Shown here: piece by piece, positions 17,711 through 25,887 of the stretch | How positions within the stretch are numbered: the first letter of the stretch is position 1 | How the letters are laid out: each line of letters opens with the position of its first letter | DNA from: Phycisphaerales bacterium | Lineage (GTDB): Bacteria > Planctomycetota > Phycisphaerae > UBA1845 > Fen-1342 | Assembly: GCA_016795025.1 (NCBI GenBank) | Contig: JAEUIR010000011.1 | Coordinates: forward strand, 1-42,932 | DNA: 42,932 nucleotides | Reading direction: 5' to 3' | Notes under the pieces: generated by a model | Seen by the model: the letters and a program-made list of their open reading frames with translations, nothing else | Database searches by the model: none | Told to the model about the DNA's origin: nothing | Program-made: the position numbers and the translations under genes

Positions 17711-17764
17711 ATTCGGGCGGATTGACCAGCGCGCACACGTCGATTAAAAAGCTCTATTCCGGAA

Positions 17765-17786
17765 CATCGGCGGATTGCCGCCGATG
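17765..17786 (+). terminator. Stem-loop after purF
   Basis: CATCGGCGG (17765-17773) and CCGCCGATG (17778-17786) form a 9-bp stem with an ATTG loop, 54 bases after the purF stop. There is no T run. Confidence 0.45.
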
Positions 17787-17818
17787 CATCCCGCGTCGCC
17801 CGGCGGCGCGGACACCGT

Positions 17819-17836
17819 GCGGGCCGAACGGCCCGC
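17819..17836 (+). terminator. Second stem-loop between purF and the coiled-coil gene
   Basis: GCGGGCC (17819-17825) and GGCCCGC (17830-17836) with a GAAC tetraloop, followed by TTAATGG. Together with the preceding hairpin it separates purF from the next gene. Confidence 0.4.
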
Positions 17837-17897
17837 TTAATGGCGAGAAATCACCACACATTCGCAAGCCGCGCCGCGGCCTGTGCGGAGTTCCGCT

Positions 17898-19727
17898 GTG
17901 AATCGATCCGCTCTTCTTGGTTTGATCATTCTGGGCGGCGTCGCCGCCGCCGCCCTTTTTGTGCCGTCGCTGTTTCCGACTCCGGCCACGGCGAATTCGC
18001 CCGCCGCGCGCGATGCTGAACTGGCTCGGCGACAACTGCATCGTTATTCGCCGGAATTGCCACACCTGGCCGACCTGGTGTCGGAGGAGCAACTCAAGCA
18101 GGCGGATCTGCAAGCGCTGATTGAAAAGTACCAGGAAACGTTTGCGCAGGCGCAGCAGCAGATGCGCGAGGCGCAGCAGGCGGCAAAGAGCCGTGATCAG
18201 AAGGCGGGCATCACCGACTCAAAGTACGACGTGCCCAATTCGACGGGCGCGGCCATGAAGTCGGCCGTGGATGGATTCGGCAAGCTCGTTCAACTGAATG
18301 AAAAACTCTACAAAGACGCCATGTCGCTGGCGAAAAACGCCGCGCAGAACAAGCAAGTGGTTGGCGCGTCAAACGTGCTGGGGATCGCGGAATACACCCA
18401 TGCGGTACAGGCTCAACTCAAGGCCGACGACCTTCGCACGCAACTTGACCGGCAATATTCGGATGTGCTGGCGGCGGCATCGGATTGGGCGGTTACAAAC
18501 GCGCTTGCCGAGCGTTATGCGGTTGAATCCGATGTTTCGAAGACGGTTGAGGCGTTGAAAGCCGACATCGCGAATGTCACGGCGCAGCACGCGGAGACCG
18601 CGGCCAAAGTCGCGGAATTGTCGAAGCTGACGGCGGATCGTGAACAGCAATTGACAGGCCTTCGCGGTGATCTCGCGAAATCGCGCGAGGCGCTGGCGAA
18701 GATCGAGCAAGCAGGCTTTAAGCCGGGAGACGACGCTTCATTCGCGGCCTATCGCGATCAGTATCTCAAGGAAACCGAGAACGCCCGCGCACTTCAGGAG
18801 CAAGAGCAGACGCTATCCGAGGGCGGGCAGAGCGGTGCGGCGCTCGACGAAGATGCGATGATCGAGGGCGAACTGGTCGGCGGCGACGCGGTCATCGGGC
18901 TGAGCGAGTTGAGTCGGCGCCTGGAGATCGCCAAGGAGCGCGAAGCGCGTCTGGCCAAGAGCAAGGAATCGCTGTCGGCGCACGCGGCATTTGTCGAACA
19001 GGCGGGCGGCGGCGCCAAAAAGCTCAATCAGGACATTGCGGCCCAGGCGAGCAAGCTGCGCGGCGATCTCGACGCGAAGCTGAAGAAGCTCGACGAAATC
19101 GTCGAGGCCGCTTCGGGCGCGGCGGAAGAGGCCGCGAAAGCGGCCGACGCCGCGGGTCGCGCGTTTCGCGATGGCCAATCGGCGGTGGACAACATGATCG
19201 GCGACGCGCGCCGCACACAGCAGGAACTCGATCCGAATCGACAGAACGAGCGCCTCAAGCGCGTGCTGGACGACCAGTTTTTGCCGCAAATCGCGGCGAG
19301 CGCCGAAGCGGCCGCGAAGCTGCTGGCCGCGCGGATTCACCTGCAACGCTACTCAGCCGCTCAGCGGCACGAAGCGTATGCGGCGCAGCTGGAGCAAATT
19401 GGCGTGAAAGTCGCGATCGACAAGGAAAAGCAAACCGCGCAGCTCGAAGGCTCGCGCGACGCGGCCGCGAAGGCGCTGGATGAAGCCACGGCGGGCTTTG
19501 AGCGCGTGAGCAAGGGACCGGGGTCGGTGGCGTGGATTCCGCAATCGTCGATGGCCATCGCACACTATCTGCGGGCGCAGCTCGATCCGTCGCAGGCGGC
19601 GGCGCACCGCGCTCGAGCGCTCGAAGATTTGACGAAAGTGCTGGAGAAGCGCGAGCAGGCCGCGGCGCTCGCGGCGCAAGTGCGGCTACGAGATCACATC
19701 ACCGCGCAGGGCGGCGGCGGGGAATAG
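17898..19727 (+). CDS. Envelope-anchored coiled-coil protein, function unknown
   Basis: I start at GTG 17898 because GGAG (17887-17890) lies seven bases upstream; the frame opens at an earlier GTG (17883). The product has 609 residues. It has one N-terminal membrane segment or uncleaved signal (LLGLIILGGVAAAALFVPSLF). A very Ala/Glu/Lys/Gln-rich helical region follows, with long predicted coiled coils (for example about 60-110, 220-300 and 345-440). No enzymatic motif is visible. A periplasmic spacer or scaffold is a reasonable guess from composition. It ends 45 bases before murG on the same strand, so the two may be co-transcribed. I do not recognise a family. Confidence 0.75.
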   Translation: MNRSALLGLIILGGVAAAALFVPSLFPTPATANSPAARDAELARRQLHRYSPELPHLADLVSEEQLKQADLQALIEKYQETFAQAQQQMREAQQAAKSRDQKAGITDSKYDVPNSTGAAMKSAVDGFGKLVQLNEKLYKDAMSLAKNAAQNKQVVGASNVLGIAEYTHAVQAQLKADDLRTQLDRQYSDVLAAASDWAVTNALAERYAVESDVSKTVEALKADIANVTAQHAETAAKVAELSKLTADREQQLTGLRGDLAKSREALAKIEQAGFKPGDDASFAAYRDQYLKETENARALQEQEQTLSEGGQSGAALDEDAMIEGELVGGDAVIGLSELSRRLEIAKEREARLAKSKESLSAHAAFVEQAGGGAKKLNQDIAAQASKLRGDLDAKLKKLDEIVEAASGAAEEAAKAADAAGRAFRDGQSAVDNMIGDARRTQQELDPNRQNERLKRVLDDQFLPQIAASAEAAAKLLAARIHLQRYSAAQRHEAYAAQLEQIGVKVAIDKEKQTAQLEGSRDAAAKALDEATAGFERVSKGPGSVAWIPQSSMAIAHYLRAQLDPSQAAAHRARALEDLTKVLEKREQAAALAAQVRLRDHITAQGGGGE

Positions 19728-19772
19728 GGCGTCGTTCGGCGGCGCTCCAGCGCATCGGAAAAGTGAATCACC

Positions 19773-20888
19773 ATGGATGGTGAGTCATATGTCTTTGCCG
19801 GTGGTGGAACGGGCGGGCATCTCTTTCCGGGAATAGCGGTCGCGTCGGCGCTGCGCGAGTTGCGGCCAGATGCGCGCATCGTTTTTTTTACCACGAATCG
19901 GCCCCTGGATGGCGAGTTGCTTGGCAAAACGCCGTTTGAGCGCATGCCTCAATCGGTTCAACCATTTACGATGAAGCCGTGGCGGTTTCCGGCGTTTTTT
20001 CTGCACTGGCGAGCCAGCGTCGAAGCGGCGCGCCGTTGGATTCGCGCGCATCGGCCGCGGGCGGTGCTGGGGCTGGGCGGCTACGCGGCCGGCCCGCCGG
20101 TGCACGCGGCGCGGGCGTGCGGCGTTCGCGCGGCGATCCTGAACCCTGACGCGATTCCGGGCCGTGCGAACCGCTACCTCGCCTCGCGCGTCGATCGGGT
20201 GGCGCTTCAGTGGGATGTTTCGCGAAGCTATTTTTCGGCGAGTGCGCCGTGTGTCGTGACAGGCTGTCCGATCCGTGCGGAATTCCGCTCCCCGCCGCCG
20301 CTCGCCGCCGCACGGGAGAAGTTCGGGCTTGACCCGCGGCGGCCCGTGTTGCTCGTGACGGGCGCATCGCAAGGCGCGCGGACGATTAACGAGGCGATGC
20401 AGCGCGTCTGGCCGGTGTTTTCGTCGCTACATCTCGATTGGCAGTTGTTGCATTTGACGGGCGGCGCGGGCGCGGCGGAGATTTCGCGCGAGTACGCGCG
20501 AGCGGGCGTCGACGCCCGCGTGTTGAGCTTTACGCATGAGATGTGCGCGGCGCTGACAGCGGCCGATGTCGTGGTGTCGCGGGCGGGCGCGTCCACGCTG
20601 GCGGAGTTGACCGCGCTGGGTCGGCCGTCGATTTTGCTGCCATATCCGTATCACAAGGATCGGCATCAGCATGCGAATGGGCAGGTGCTGGTCGATGCGG
20701 GGGCGGCGACGATGATGGACGATTTGCTCGATGCGGCCGCAAACGCGCCGCGATTACTCGCCGCGCTCGGCGACCTCGCGGACGACGCGCGCCGCGCGAA
20801 CATGGCGGCAGCCGCGCGATCGCTCGGCCGGCCGCGGGCGGCGGTGGAAATCGCGGAATGGCTGGGGGGAGTTTCGGCAGCAACGTAG
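19773..20888 (+). CDS. murG: MurG, lipid II synthase (GlcNAc transferase)
   Basis: MurG transfers GlcNAc from UDP-GlcNAc to lipid I at the inner face of the cytoplasmic membrane, completing the peptidoglycan precursor lipid II. The 371-residue protein has the N-terminal GGGTGGHLFPGIAVA loop. It also has VLGLGGYAAGPPV and the C-terminal donor site SRAGASTLAELTALGRPSIL followed by PYHKDRHQHANG. The segment usually reading HEQN.VPG.AN is LNPDAIPGRANRYL here, so the conserved HEQN is missing. The gene is outside any visible dcw cluster, with a coiled-coil envelope gene upstream. Some planctomycetes have reduced division gene sets but retain peptidoglycan genes, which fits. Confidence 0.92.
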   Translation: MDGESYVFAGGGTGGHLFPGIAVASALRELRPDARIVFFTTNRPLDGELLGKTPFERMPQSVQPFTMKPWRFPAFFLHWRASVEAARRWIRAHRPRAVLGLGGYAAGPPVHAARACGVRAAILNPDAIPGRANRYLASRVDRVALQWDVSRSYFSASAPCVVTGCPIRAEFRSPPPLAAAREKFGLDPRRPVLLVTGASQGARTINEAMQRVWPVFSSLHLDWQLLHLTGGAGAAEISREYARAGVDARVLSFTHEMCAALTAADVVVSRAGASTLAELTALGRPSILLPYPYHKDRHQHANGQVLVDAGAATMMDDLLDAAANAPRLLAALGDLADDARRANMAAAARSLGRPRAAVEIAEWLGGVSAAT

Positions 20889-21136
20889 ACCGTTCGGTCG
20901 ATTCCGCCTGACGGGACGATCGCGATTTTTTCGGTGACCAAGTACATAAGCGGGCGTGATGAACCTGCGCATGACACGGCCGATGTGCGGATCGATAACG
21001 CCGAAACCGTGTGAATCGGGAAGTAGCAGGCTTGATTGCGCGAACGCCGTTGGGCGGCGACGGGCGGCGAATTGAACCACAGAGGCAGAGAGAAGGCCGA
21101 ACGTATGATCCGCGGATTACACCGATTTCGCGCCCG

Positions 21137-21165
21137 TTGACGTTCCGCACGGACGCGGGGATATT
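21137..21165 (+). promoter_or_regulatory. Candidate promoter giving a leaderless methyltransferase mRNA
   Basis: TTGACG (21137-21142), a 17-base spacer and GATATT (21160-21165), ending eight bases before the ATG at 21174. No ribosome site precedes that ATG. Confidence 0.4.
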
Positions 21166-21173
21166 CACCGCGC

Positions 21174-22784
21174 ATGGCCAAGCGTCCGCCCCGTCCAAAA
21201 TCCGTACAGCCCGCTGCGCCAACCGGTCGCCAGTCGTCGTTGGTCGATACGCGCATCATCTATTGCGGCGACTGCCTCGATCAGCTTCGCAAGCTGCCCG
21301 ACGGTTGCGTGGACCTGATCTACATCGACCCGCCGTTCAACTCGAACCGCAACTACGAAGTGTTCTGGGGCGAGACGAAGGAAAAGCGGGCCTTCGAGGA
21401 CCGCCACGCCAGCACGGCAGCGTACATCGACTACATGCGGCCGCGCTGCGTCGAACTGGCCCGCGTGCTCAAGAAAACCGGCAGCTTGTACTATCACTGC
21501 GATTGGCACGCGGGGCATTATGTGAAAGTGATGCTCGATCAGATTCTCGACGAGAGCGGCTTCCAGAACATGATCGTCTGGAAGCGCAGTCACGCGCACA
21601 GCGACACACGGCAGGGGATGTCGCAATACGGGCGTGTCTGCGACTATTTGATGTTCTACACCGGCGGCGGCAAGTGGACGTGGAACGCAATCCACACGAA
21701 ATACGATGCGGACTACCTCCAGTCAGAGTATCGACACGTTGACGAACAGGGTCGCCGTTACAAGGAAACTGACGTCACGGCCGCCAAGCCTGGCGGTGAC
21801 ACGCGCTATGAATGGCGCGTCAAGCGCTCGCGAAGACCCGGAGCCGAATGGATTCCCGACCTGGAGGAGGAATGGCGGTCGCCGCAGCACGACACCGAGT
21901 ACCGGGCCGTCAAGCCGTATGACAAGCGTTACTGGGCATACTCGAAGGACAATCTCTTGCAATTCTGGCGAGACGGTTGTCTGACACACCGCTCGACCGG
22001 CATGCCGCGCCTCATGCAGTTTGCCGATCGCATGCCCGGAGTTCCGTTGCAGGACTTGTGGACGGACATTCCACCGATCAGCGCGCTGGCGGCGGAACGC
22101 CTCGGCTATCCCACGCAGAAGCCCTTGCAACTCCTTGAGCGAATTATCAAATCCAGCAGCAATCCCAACGACATCGTTCTCGACGCCTTCTGCGGTTGCG
22201 GCACGGCGCTGGTCGCAGCGCAGAATCTCGGTCGCCAGTGGATCGGCATCGACATTTCGCCCACCGCCTGCCGCGTGATGGCCAAGCGGCTGCGCGACGT
22301 GTGCCACCTGCGCGAAGATGAAGCGCTCTGGCGCAGCGGCCGGGGTTTCGTCGTACGCGATCTGCCGCGCAGCATCGAGCAGTTGCGTGCCATGCCGCCA
22401 TTCGAATTCGAAAATTGGGCCGTCATCGCGCTGGGCGGCATTCCCAACAAGGCGCAAGTCGGCGACATGGGCATCGACGGCCGCATCTTCCCGGTGGCGG
22501 CGACGCCCAAAAAGCGCGGGGCCGCGACCGGCGAGCTGGACTTCATGGACCACTGGTATCCCATTCAGGTCAAACAGAAAGACCGCGTAGGCCGCCCGGA
22601 TATTGACAACTTCGAAGCGGTGATGGCGCGCGAGGATCGGCAAAAGGGCTTCTTCGTCGCGTTCGACTTCAGCGCGGATGCGCTGCGTGAGATTGATTCG
22701 TTTTTCCGGCGGTCGGGCAAGGTGATCGTCGCCCTGACCGTACGGGAAATTCTGGACGAGGAAATTGCAAAGAAGCTCGCATAG
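21174..22784 (+). CDS. DNA methyltransferase fused to an Mrr-like nuclease domain
   Basis: The 536-residue protein begins with an N4/N6 amino-methyltransferase in beta-class order. The catalytic motif IV DPPF is at residues 52-55 (YIDPPFNSNRNYEVFWG). A target-recognition stretch follows, then the SAM motif I near residue 337 (DAFCGCGTALVAAQ) and GIDISPTACRVM. After about residue 410 comes a separate domain with GDMGIDGRI (430-438) and YPIQVKQK, where Asp435, Gln465 and Lys467 fit the D...(E/Q)xK catalytic pattern of Mrr-type PD-(D/E)xK nucleases. Methylation and cutting would then reside in one chain, like a compact type II restriction-modification enzyme. Specificity is unknown. No separate nuclease or specificity gene adjoins. 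An orphan methyltransferase with a non-cutting domain is the main alternative. Confidence 0.88.
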   Translation: MAKRPPRPKSVQPAAPTGRQSSLVDTRIIYCGDCLDQLRKLPDGCVDLIYIDPPFNSNRNYEVFWGETKEKRAFEDRHASTAAYIDYMRPRCVELARVLKKTGSLYYHCDWHAGHYVKVMLDQILDESGFQNMIVWKRSHAHSDTRQGMSQYGRVCDYLMFYTGGGKWTWNAIHTKYDADYLQSEYRHVDEQGRRYKETDVTAAKPGGDTRYEWRVKRSRRPGAEWIPDLEEEWRSPQHDTEYRAVKPYDKRYWAYSKDNLLQFWRDGCLTHRSTGMPRLMQFADRMPGVPLQDLWTDIPPISALAAERLGYPTQKPLQLLERIIKSSSNPNDIVLDAFCGCGTALVAAQNLGRQWIGIDISPTACRVMAKRLRDVCHLREDEALWRSGRGFVVRDLPRSIEQLRAMPPFEFENWAVIALGGIPNKAQVGDMGIDGRIFPVAATPKKRGAATGELDFMDHWYPIQVKQKDRVGRPDIDNFEAVMAREDRQKGFFVAFDFSADALREIDSFFRRSGKVIVALTVREILDEEIAKKLA

Positions 22785-22807
22785 CGCCCGATTGAAATAA
22801 TCACGCA

Positions 22808-22879
22808 GGTGCGAGATTCCGTTCGCACCCCGTCTGCGGGAATCCGTTCCCACACGGGCTCGCGGGATGGGAATCCCGC
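22808..22879. repeat. Three small hairpins between convergent genes
   Basis: The hairpins are GGTGCGA/TCGCACC (22808-22829), GGGAA-TCCG-TTCCC (about 22838-22851) and GCGGGAT-GGGA-ATCCCGC (22862-22879). They share GATTCC- or AATCC-like loop material. They may serve as a bidirectional terminator for the methyltransferase and the PhoX-like gene, or be palindromic repeat units. Confidence 0.5.
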
Positions 22880-22921
22880 CGGAGGCGTCGCGCGCTCAGG
22901 TATACAACTTGGCGCGAATGC

Positions 22922-24343
22922 CTACCCCACGTCGCTCGCGCCGCGCCACGGGCCGGTGATCGCCAGCGTCAGCCCATCCGCCTGCAAGTTTAGAAACAAC
23001 GTCTTGCCGTCGGGAGAAAACACGCAGCCCGCGAGCTCTGATTCGCTTTTGGCGTTGCGCCCGAGGCGATAGCACTGTCCTTGCGGCGTCACGCCGATCA
23101 GAAATTGCTCGCCGCTGCCGTCTTCACACACGACCAGATCGCCCCACGGCGACACGGTCAGATTGTCGGCGTTCTCGATCACGCCCTGGTTATTCGGCTC
23201 GATGAACAGTTCGAGCATGCCCGGAGCTTCCGTTTCGCGCGGCGTGCCTTCGAACGGGCTGGGATGATAGCGCCAGATCTGACCCATCTGATTCCGTCCG
23301 CCGTTCGTGCAGGCAAAGTACACGCTGTCGCGGCCATACCACATGCCCTCGCCCCGCGCGAAGCGCGCCGCGCCGGCCGCGAAGCCGCGCAAGCGCAGGT
23401 CGTCATCGGGTGAGTCGATTTGATCAAGATCGAGCCATTTCACGTGCCATCGCTGACCGACCGGCAGCGGTGGAAACAATGGCTGGCCACTTGTGCCCAA
23501 CCAGTTGCGCGTGTCGCAACCTGGTCGATCGCGAAGCATGAGCGCTTGCGTGCGTCCGCCGGCGAGCAATTCGCCGGGCTTATCGGGAAGAAAGCGATAG
23601 ATGAGTCCGTCTTCGACATCCTCGGTTTGATACACGGCGCTGCTGCGCGGATCGACCGCGACCGCTTCGCGCCGAAAGCGCCCCATGGGCTTGATCGGCT
23701 CAGGCGCCACAGGGTGACCGTCCAGCGTCGCGGGCACTTCGAAAGCCCATCCGTGGTCTCGTTGATAGTCTTCACCGATTTTTGATGTGCTTTCCTCGCA
23801 TGAAATCCACGAGTTCCACGGCGTCGGGCCGCCCGCGCAGTTGTTCTCGGTTCCGGCAAGGCTGAGGAATTGGCGCTCGACGCGGCGGGATGTCGGGTCG
23901 TAGAGCAGCGTGGTCGTGCCGCCGATGCAGGGTTTCCTGGCACGGCCGAGATCGTAGATCAGGTCTGTGGGAATGCGGTCCATCAACTCGTTCTTCGGTC
24001 CGAACGGGCTTTTTTCGGCGCGCTCCTTTGGCTCCAACTCATGATTGCGGATCAGGATGATTTTGCCGTCGGGGCCGGAAAAAGCCGCCATGCCGTCCGG
24101 GTCGCCGGGAACGATCAATCCGTCATCCATTCTTTCGCCGATGCGCGAAATCACGCGATATGAAAATCCGGCCGGCAGATCAAATATGCGCTCGGGGTCC
24201 GCGATCAGCGGACCATAGCCGACGCCGCCCACGGTCGCGGCACGAACCGTGCCACCCAGGCCGCGGACGAATGACTGCAGGCCGTGAAAACCGAGCGTCA
24301 CGGCGGCGGCGGATCGCAGAAAATCGCGTCTGGTAGTCGTCAT
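22922..24343 (-). CDS. PhoX-like (DUF839) Tat-exported phosphatase
   Basis: This 473-residue protein begins with a twin-arginine signal, TTRRDFLRSAAAVTLGFHG. The body matches the DUF839/PhoX family, whose characterised members are calcium- and iron-dependent alkaline phosphatases. Family-typical segments include LIRNHELEP, NNCAGGPTPWNSWISCEE, HGWAFEVPA, RREAVAVDPRSSAVYQTED and NADNLTVSPWGDLVVCED. Folding before export by Tat suits a metal-cofactor enzyme. It may release phosphate from organic esters outside the cytoplasm, but DUF839 proteins are diverse and the substrate is not certain. It is divergent from the Tat-exported metallophosphoesterase at 24578. AAGAG lies about eight bases before the start. 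Confidence 0.85.
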   Translation of the reverse strand: MTTTRRDFLRSAAAVTLGFHGLQSFVRGLGGTVRAATVGGVGYGPLIADPERIFDLPAGFSYRVISRIGERMDDGLIVPGDPDGMAAFSGPDGKIILIRNHELEPKERAEKSPFGPKNELMDRIPTDLIYDLGRARKPCIGGTTTLLYDPTSRRVERQFLSLAGTENNCAGGPTPWNSWISCEESTSKIGEDYQRDHGWAFEVPATLDGHPVAPEPIKPMGRFRREAVAVDPRSSAVYQTEDVEDGLIYRFLPDKPGELLAGGRTQALMLRDRPGCDTRNWLGTSGQPLFPPLPVGQRWHVKWLDLDQIDSPDDDLRLRGFAAGAARFARGEGMWYGRDSVYFACTNGGRNQMGQIWRYHPSPFEGTPRETEAPGMLELFIEPNNQGVIENADNLTVSPWGDLVVCEDGSGEQFLIGVTPQGQCYRLGRNAKSESELAGCVFSPDGKTLFLNLQADGLTLAITGPWRGASDVG

Positions 24344-24577
24344 ATTTTACGCTCTTGAAATAAGCCGGCACTCTGCCCCCGAATACGGAATCATCGTACA
24401 CGAATGTTAGAAAATTGTGATCGAGGCCAGGCGTTTGGCGGGGGGAGCCGAGGGAATTCAAGCGATGATCGGCGCCTTTTTGATTGAATCGCGGGGCGTG
24501 TCGTGTTTTGATACTGGCTCAGGCTGAGCCGGTGTCTCAGTCTCGCACGCTTGGACGCTTACGCAAGAGGAATGACG

Positions 24578-25549
24578 ATGCAGTGCCATGCCAATCACAC
24601 GACGCGACGAGAATTGATGGCCGGCGCCGGCGCAGTGCTGCTGGGGTCGATGCTCGGCGGATCACGCATCGTGCTCGCCCACGACGAAAAGCCTCGAAAG
24701 CGCGTGTTGCGCATCGCGCATCTCACCGACATGCACGTTCAGCCCGAGTTGAGCGGAGGCGATTGGGTTGTGAAGTGCCTTCATCACGTTCAATCGCAGC
24801 AGCAAAAGCCGGATGTCATCTTCTTCGGCGGCGACACGATCATGGATTCGTTTGATGAAGCCGAGGCGCGACCGCGCGAGCTTTGGGGGTTGTGGCAGCG
24901 CCTGATCAAGGGTGAGTGCGGCTTGCCGATGGAGTATTGCCTCGGCAATCACGACATCTGGGGCTGGAACAAGAAAAAGAGCGGCACCACCGGCAGTGAG
25001 CCGCTATACGGCAAAAAATGGGCGCTTGAGGTAATGGGGCTTGAGCGGCCGTATCGCAGTTTTGATCGCGCCGGCTGGCATTTCATCGTGCTCGACAGCA
25101 CGCACACGCACAACGAGGACGGCTACATCGCGCGGCTCGATCCTGAGCAAATGGCCTGGCTGGAAAGCGATCTGAAGAAGACTCCCAAGGATCGGCCGGT
25201 CGGCGTGCTGTCCCACATTCCGATCGCTTCCGTAGCGGGGATGGTCTGGGCGGAAGCTCAGAATGACCGCAGCTTCCGTGTTTCTGGGAGCCTTATCCAC
25301 TCAGACCAGGCGGAGATTCGCAAGCTATTCGCCGAGCATGGCAACGTGCGCTTGGCGCTCAGCGGCCATTTGCATCTCGTGGATCGCTGTGAGTATGAAG
25401 GGGTGACGTATCTGTGCAATGGGGCGGTGAGCGGAAGCTGGTGGAAAGGTAAGCATCGCGATTGCAATCCCGGCTATGCGCTCGTCGATCTTTATGAGGA
25501 CGGCACGGTTGATCGGCATTACGTCGAATATGGCTGGAAGCCGGCGTAG
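24578..25549 (+). CDS. Tat-exported calcineurin-like metallophosphoesterase
   Basis: ATG 24578 is chosen because GAGGA lies six bases upstream; an in-frame ATG at 24572 and a TTG at 24551 are less likely. The product has 323 residues. The N-terminus has a twin-arginine type signal (TTRRELMAGAGAVLLGSML). All blocks of the calcineurin-like fold are present: LTDMH (D-x-H), FGGDTI, LGNHDIWG, LSHIP and SGHLH. These bind two metal ions and hydrolyse phosphoesters. The substrate cannot be deduced. It is divergent from the PhoX-like gene, so the pair may handle extracytoplasmic phosphorus compounds, which is inference. Confidence 0.9.
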   Translation: MQCHANHTTRRELMAGAGAVLLGSMLGGSRIVLAHDEKPRKRVLRIAHLTDMHVQPELSGGDWVVKCLHHVQSQQQKPDVIFFGGDTIMDSFDEAEARPRELWGLWQRLIKGECGLPMEYCLGNHDIWGWNKKKSGTTGSEPLYGKKWALEVMGLERPYRSFDRAGWHFIVLDSTHTHNEDGYIARLDPEQMAWLESDLKKTPKDRPVGVLSHIPIASVAGMVWAEAQNDRSFRVSGSLIHSDQAEIRKLFAEHGNVRLALSGHLHLVDRCEYEGVTYLCNGAVSGSWWKGKHRDCNPGYALVDLYEDGTVDRHYVEYGWKPA

Positions 25550-25559
25550 CGCGGCTAAC

Positions 25560-25593
25560 AAACGGAGCTGCGCCTGTAAGGGAGCGGTCGCTG
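25560..25593 (-). repeat. Dispersed repeat copy B
   Basis: On the minus strand it reads GCGACCGCTCCCTTACAG followed by GCGCAGCTCCGTTT, homologous to copies A and C. It lies just after the metallophosphoesterase stop and is inverted relative to copy D about 150 bases away. Confidence 0.7.
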
Positions 25594-25887
25594 CGGATGT
25601 CGAACCTCGTCGATCTCGCGAGACGGTTGGAATGTCCATTTCCTCGATCGTAATCTCGCAAGCCGCGCGGCCCCAGACGAATTGAATCGTCGCCGGAAAT
25701 TTGCCGGCGACGCCGAAAATCAAATACAGAGTCGCAGCAACCGCTTCCTTATGGACGCGGCTCTGATCGGACAAGAACTGACCGGCAAGATGCCGGTGCT
25801 TCCCTCAAAGGTATGCAAAACGGCGCTGCTCGGACCCGATGCAACTTATCAATCCAGAAAACGCAAATCTGCTTCAGATGGTTTATA
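25594..25887. other. Intergenic repeat-bearing stretch between convergent genes
   Basis: I see no gene. It holds a perfect hairpin CGTCGCCGG/CCGGCGACG (25688-25712, 7-base loop) that could terminate either flanking gene, repeat copy D, and a small hairpin CCGGCA-AGA-TGCCGG (25782-25796). The stretch is bounded by inverted repeat copies, like a small miniature element. Confidence 0.5.
25741..25770 (+). repeat. Dispersed repeat copy D
   Basis: CCGCTTCCTTATGGACGCGG followed by CTCTGATCGG matches the corresponding 30 bases of copy C (14099-14128) at 26 positions. Like copy C it is followed by a short hairpin with a GGCAAGATGCC core. Confidence 0.65.

Noticed and set aside
21070-21125. Possible dispersed repeat (ACCACAGAGGCAGAGAG and CCGCGGATTACACC)
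   Set aside because: It looks like repeat-type sequence, but there is no second copy in the window to support it.
21723-22853. A 376-residue open frame antisense to the methyltransferase
   Set aside because: The sense strand carries clear enzyme motifs; the antisense product has none.
24515-24529. Palindrome GGCTCAGGCTGAGCC upstream of the metallophosphoesterase
   Set aside because: The loop is too short for a stable hairpin and the position does not fit a clear operator or promoter.
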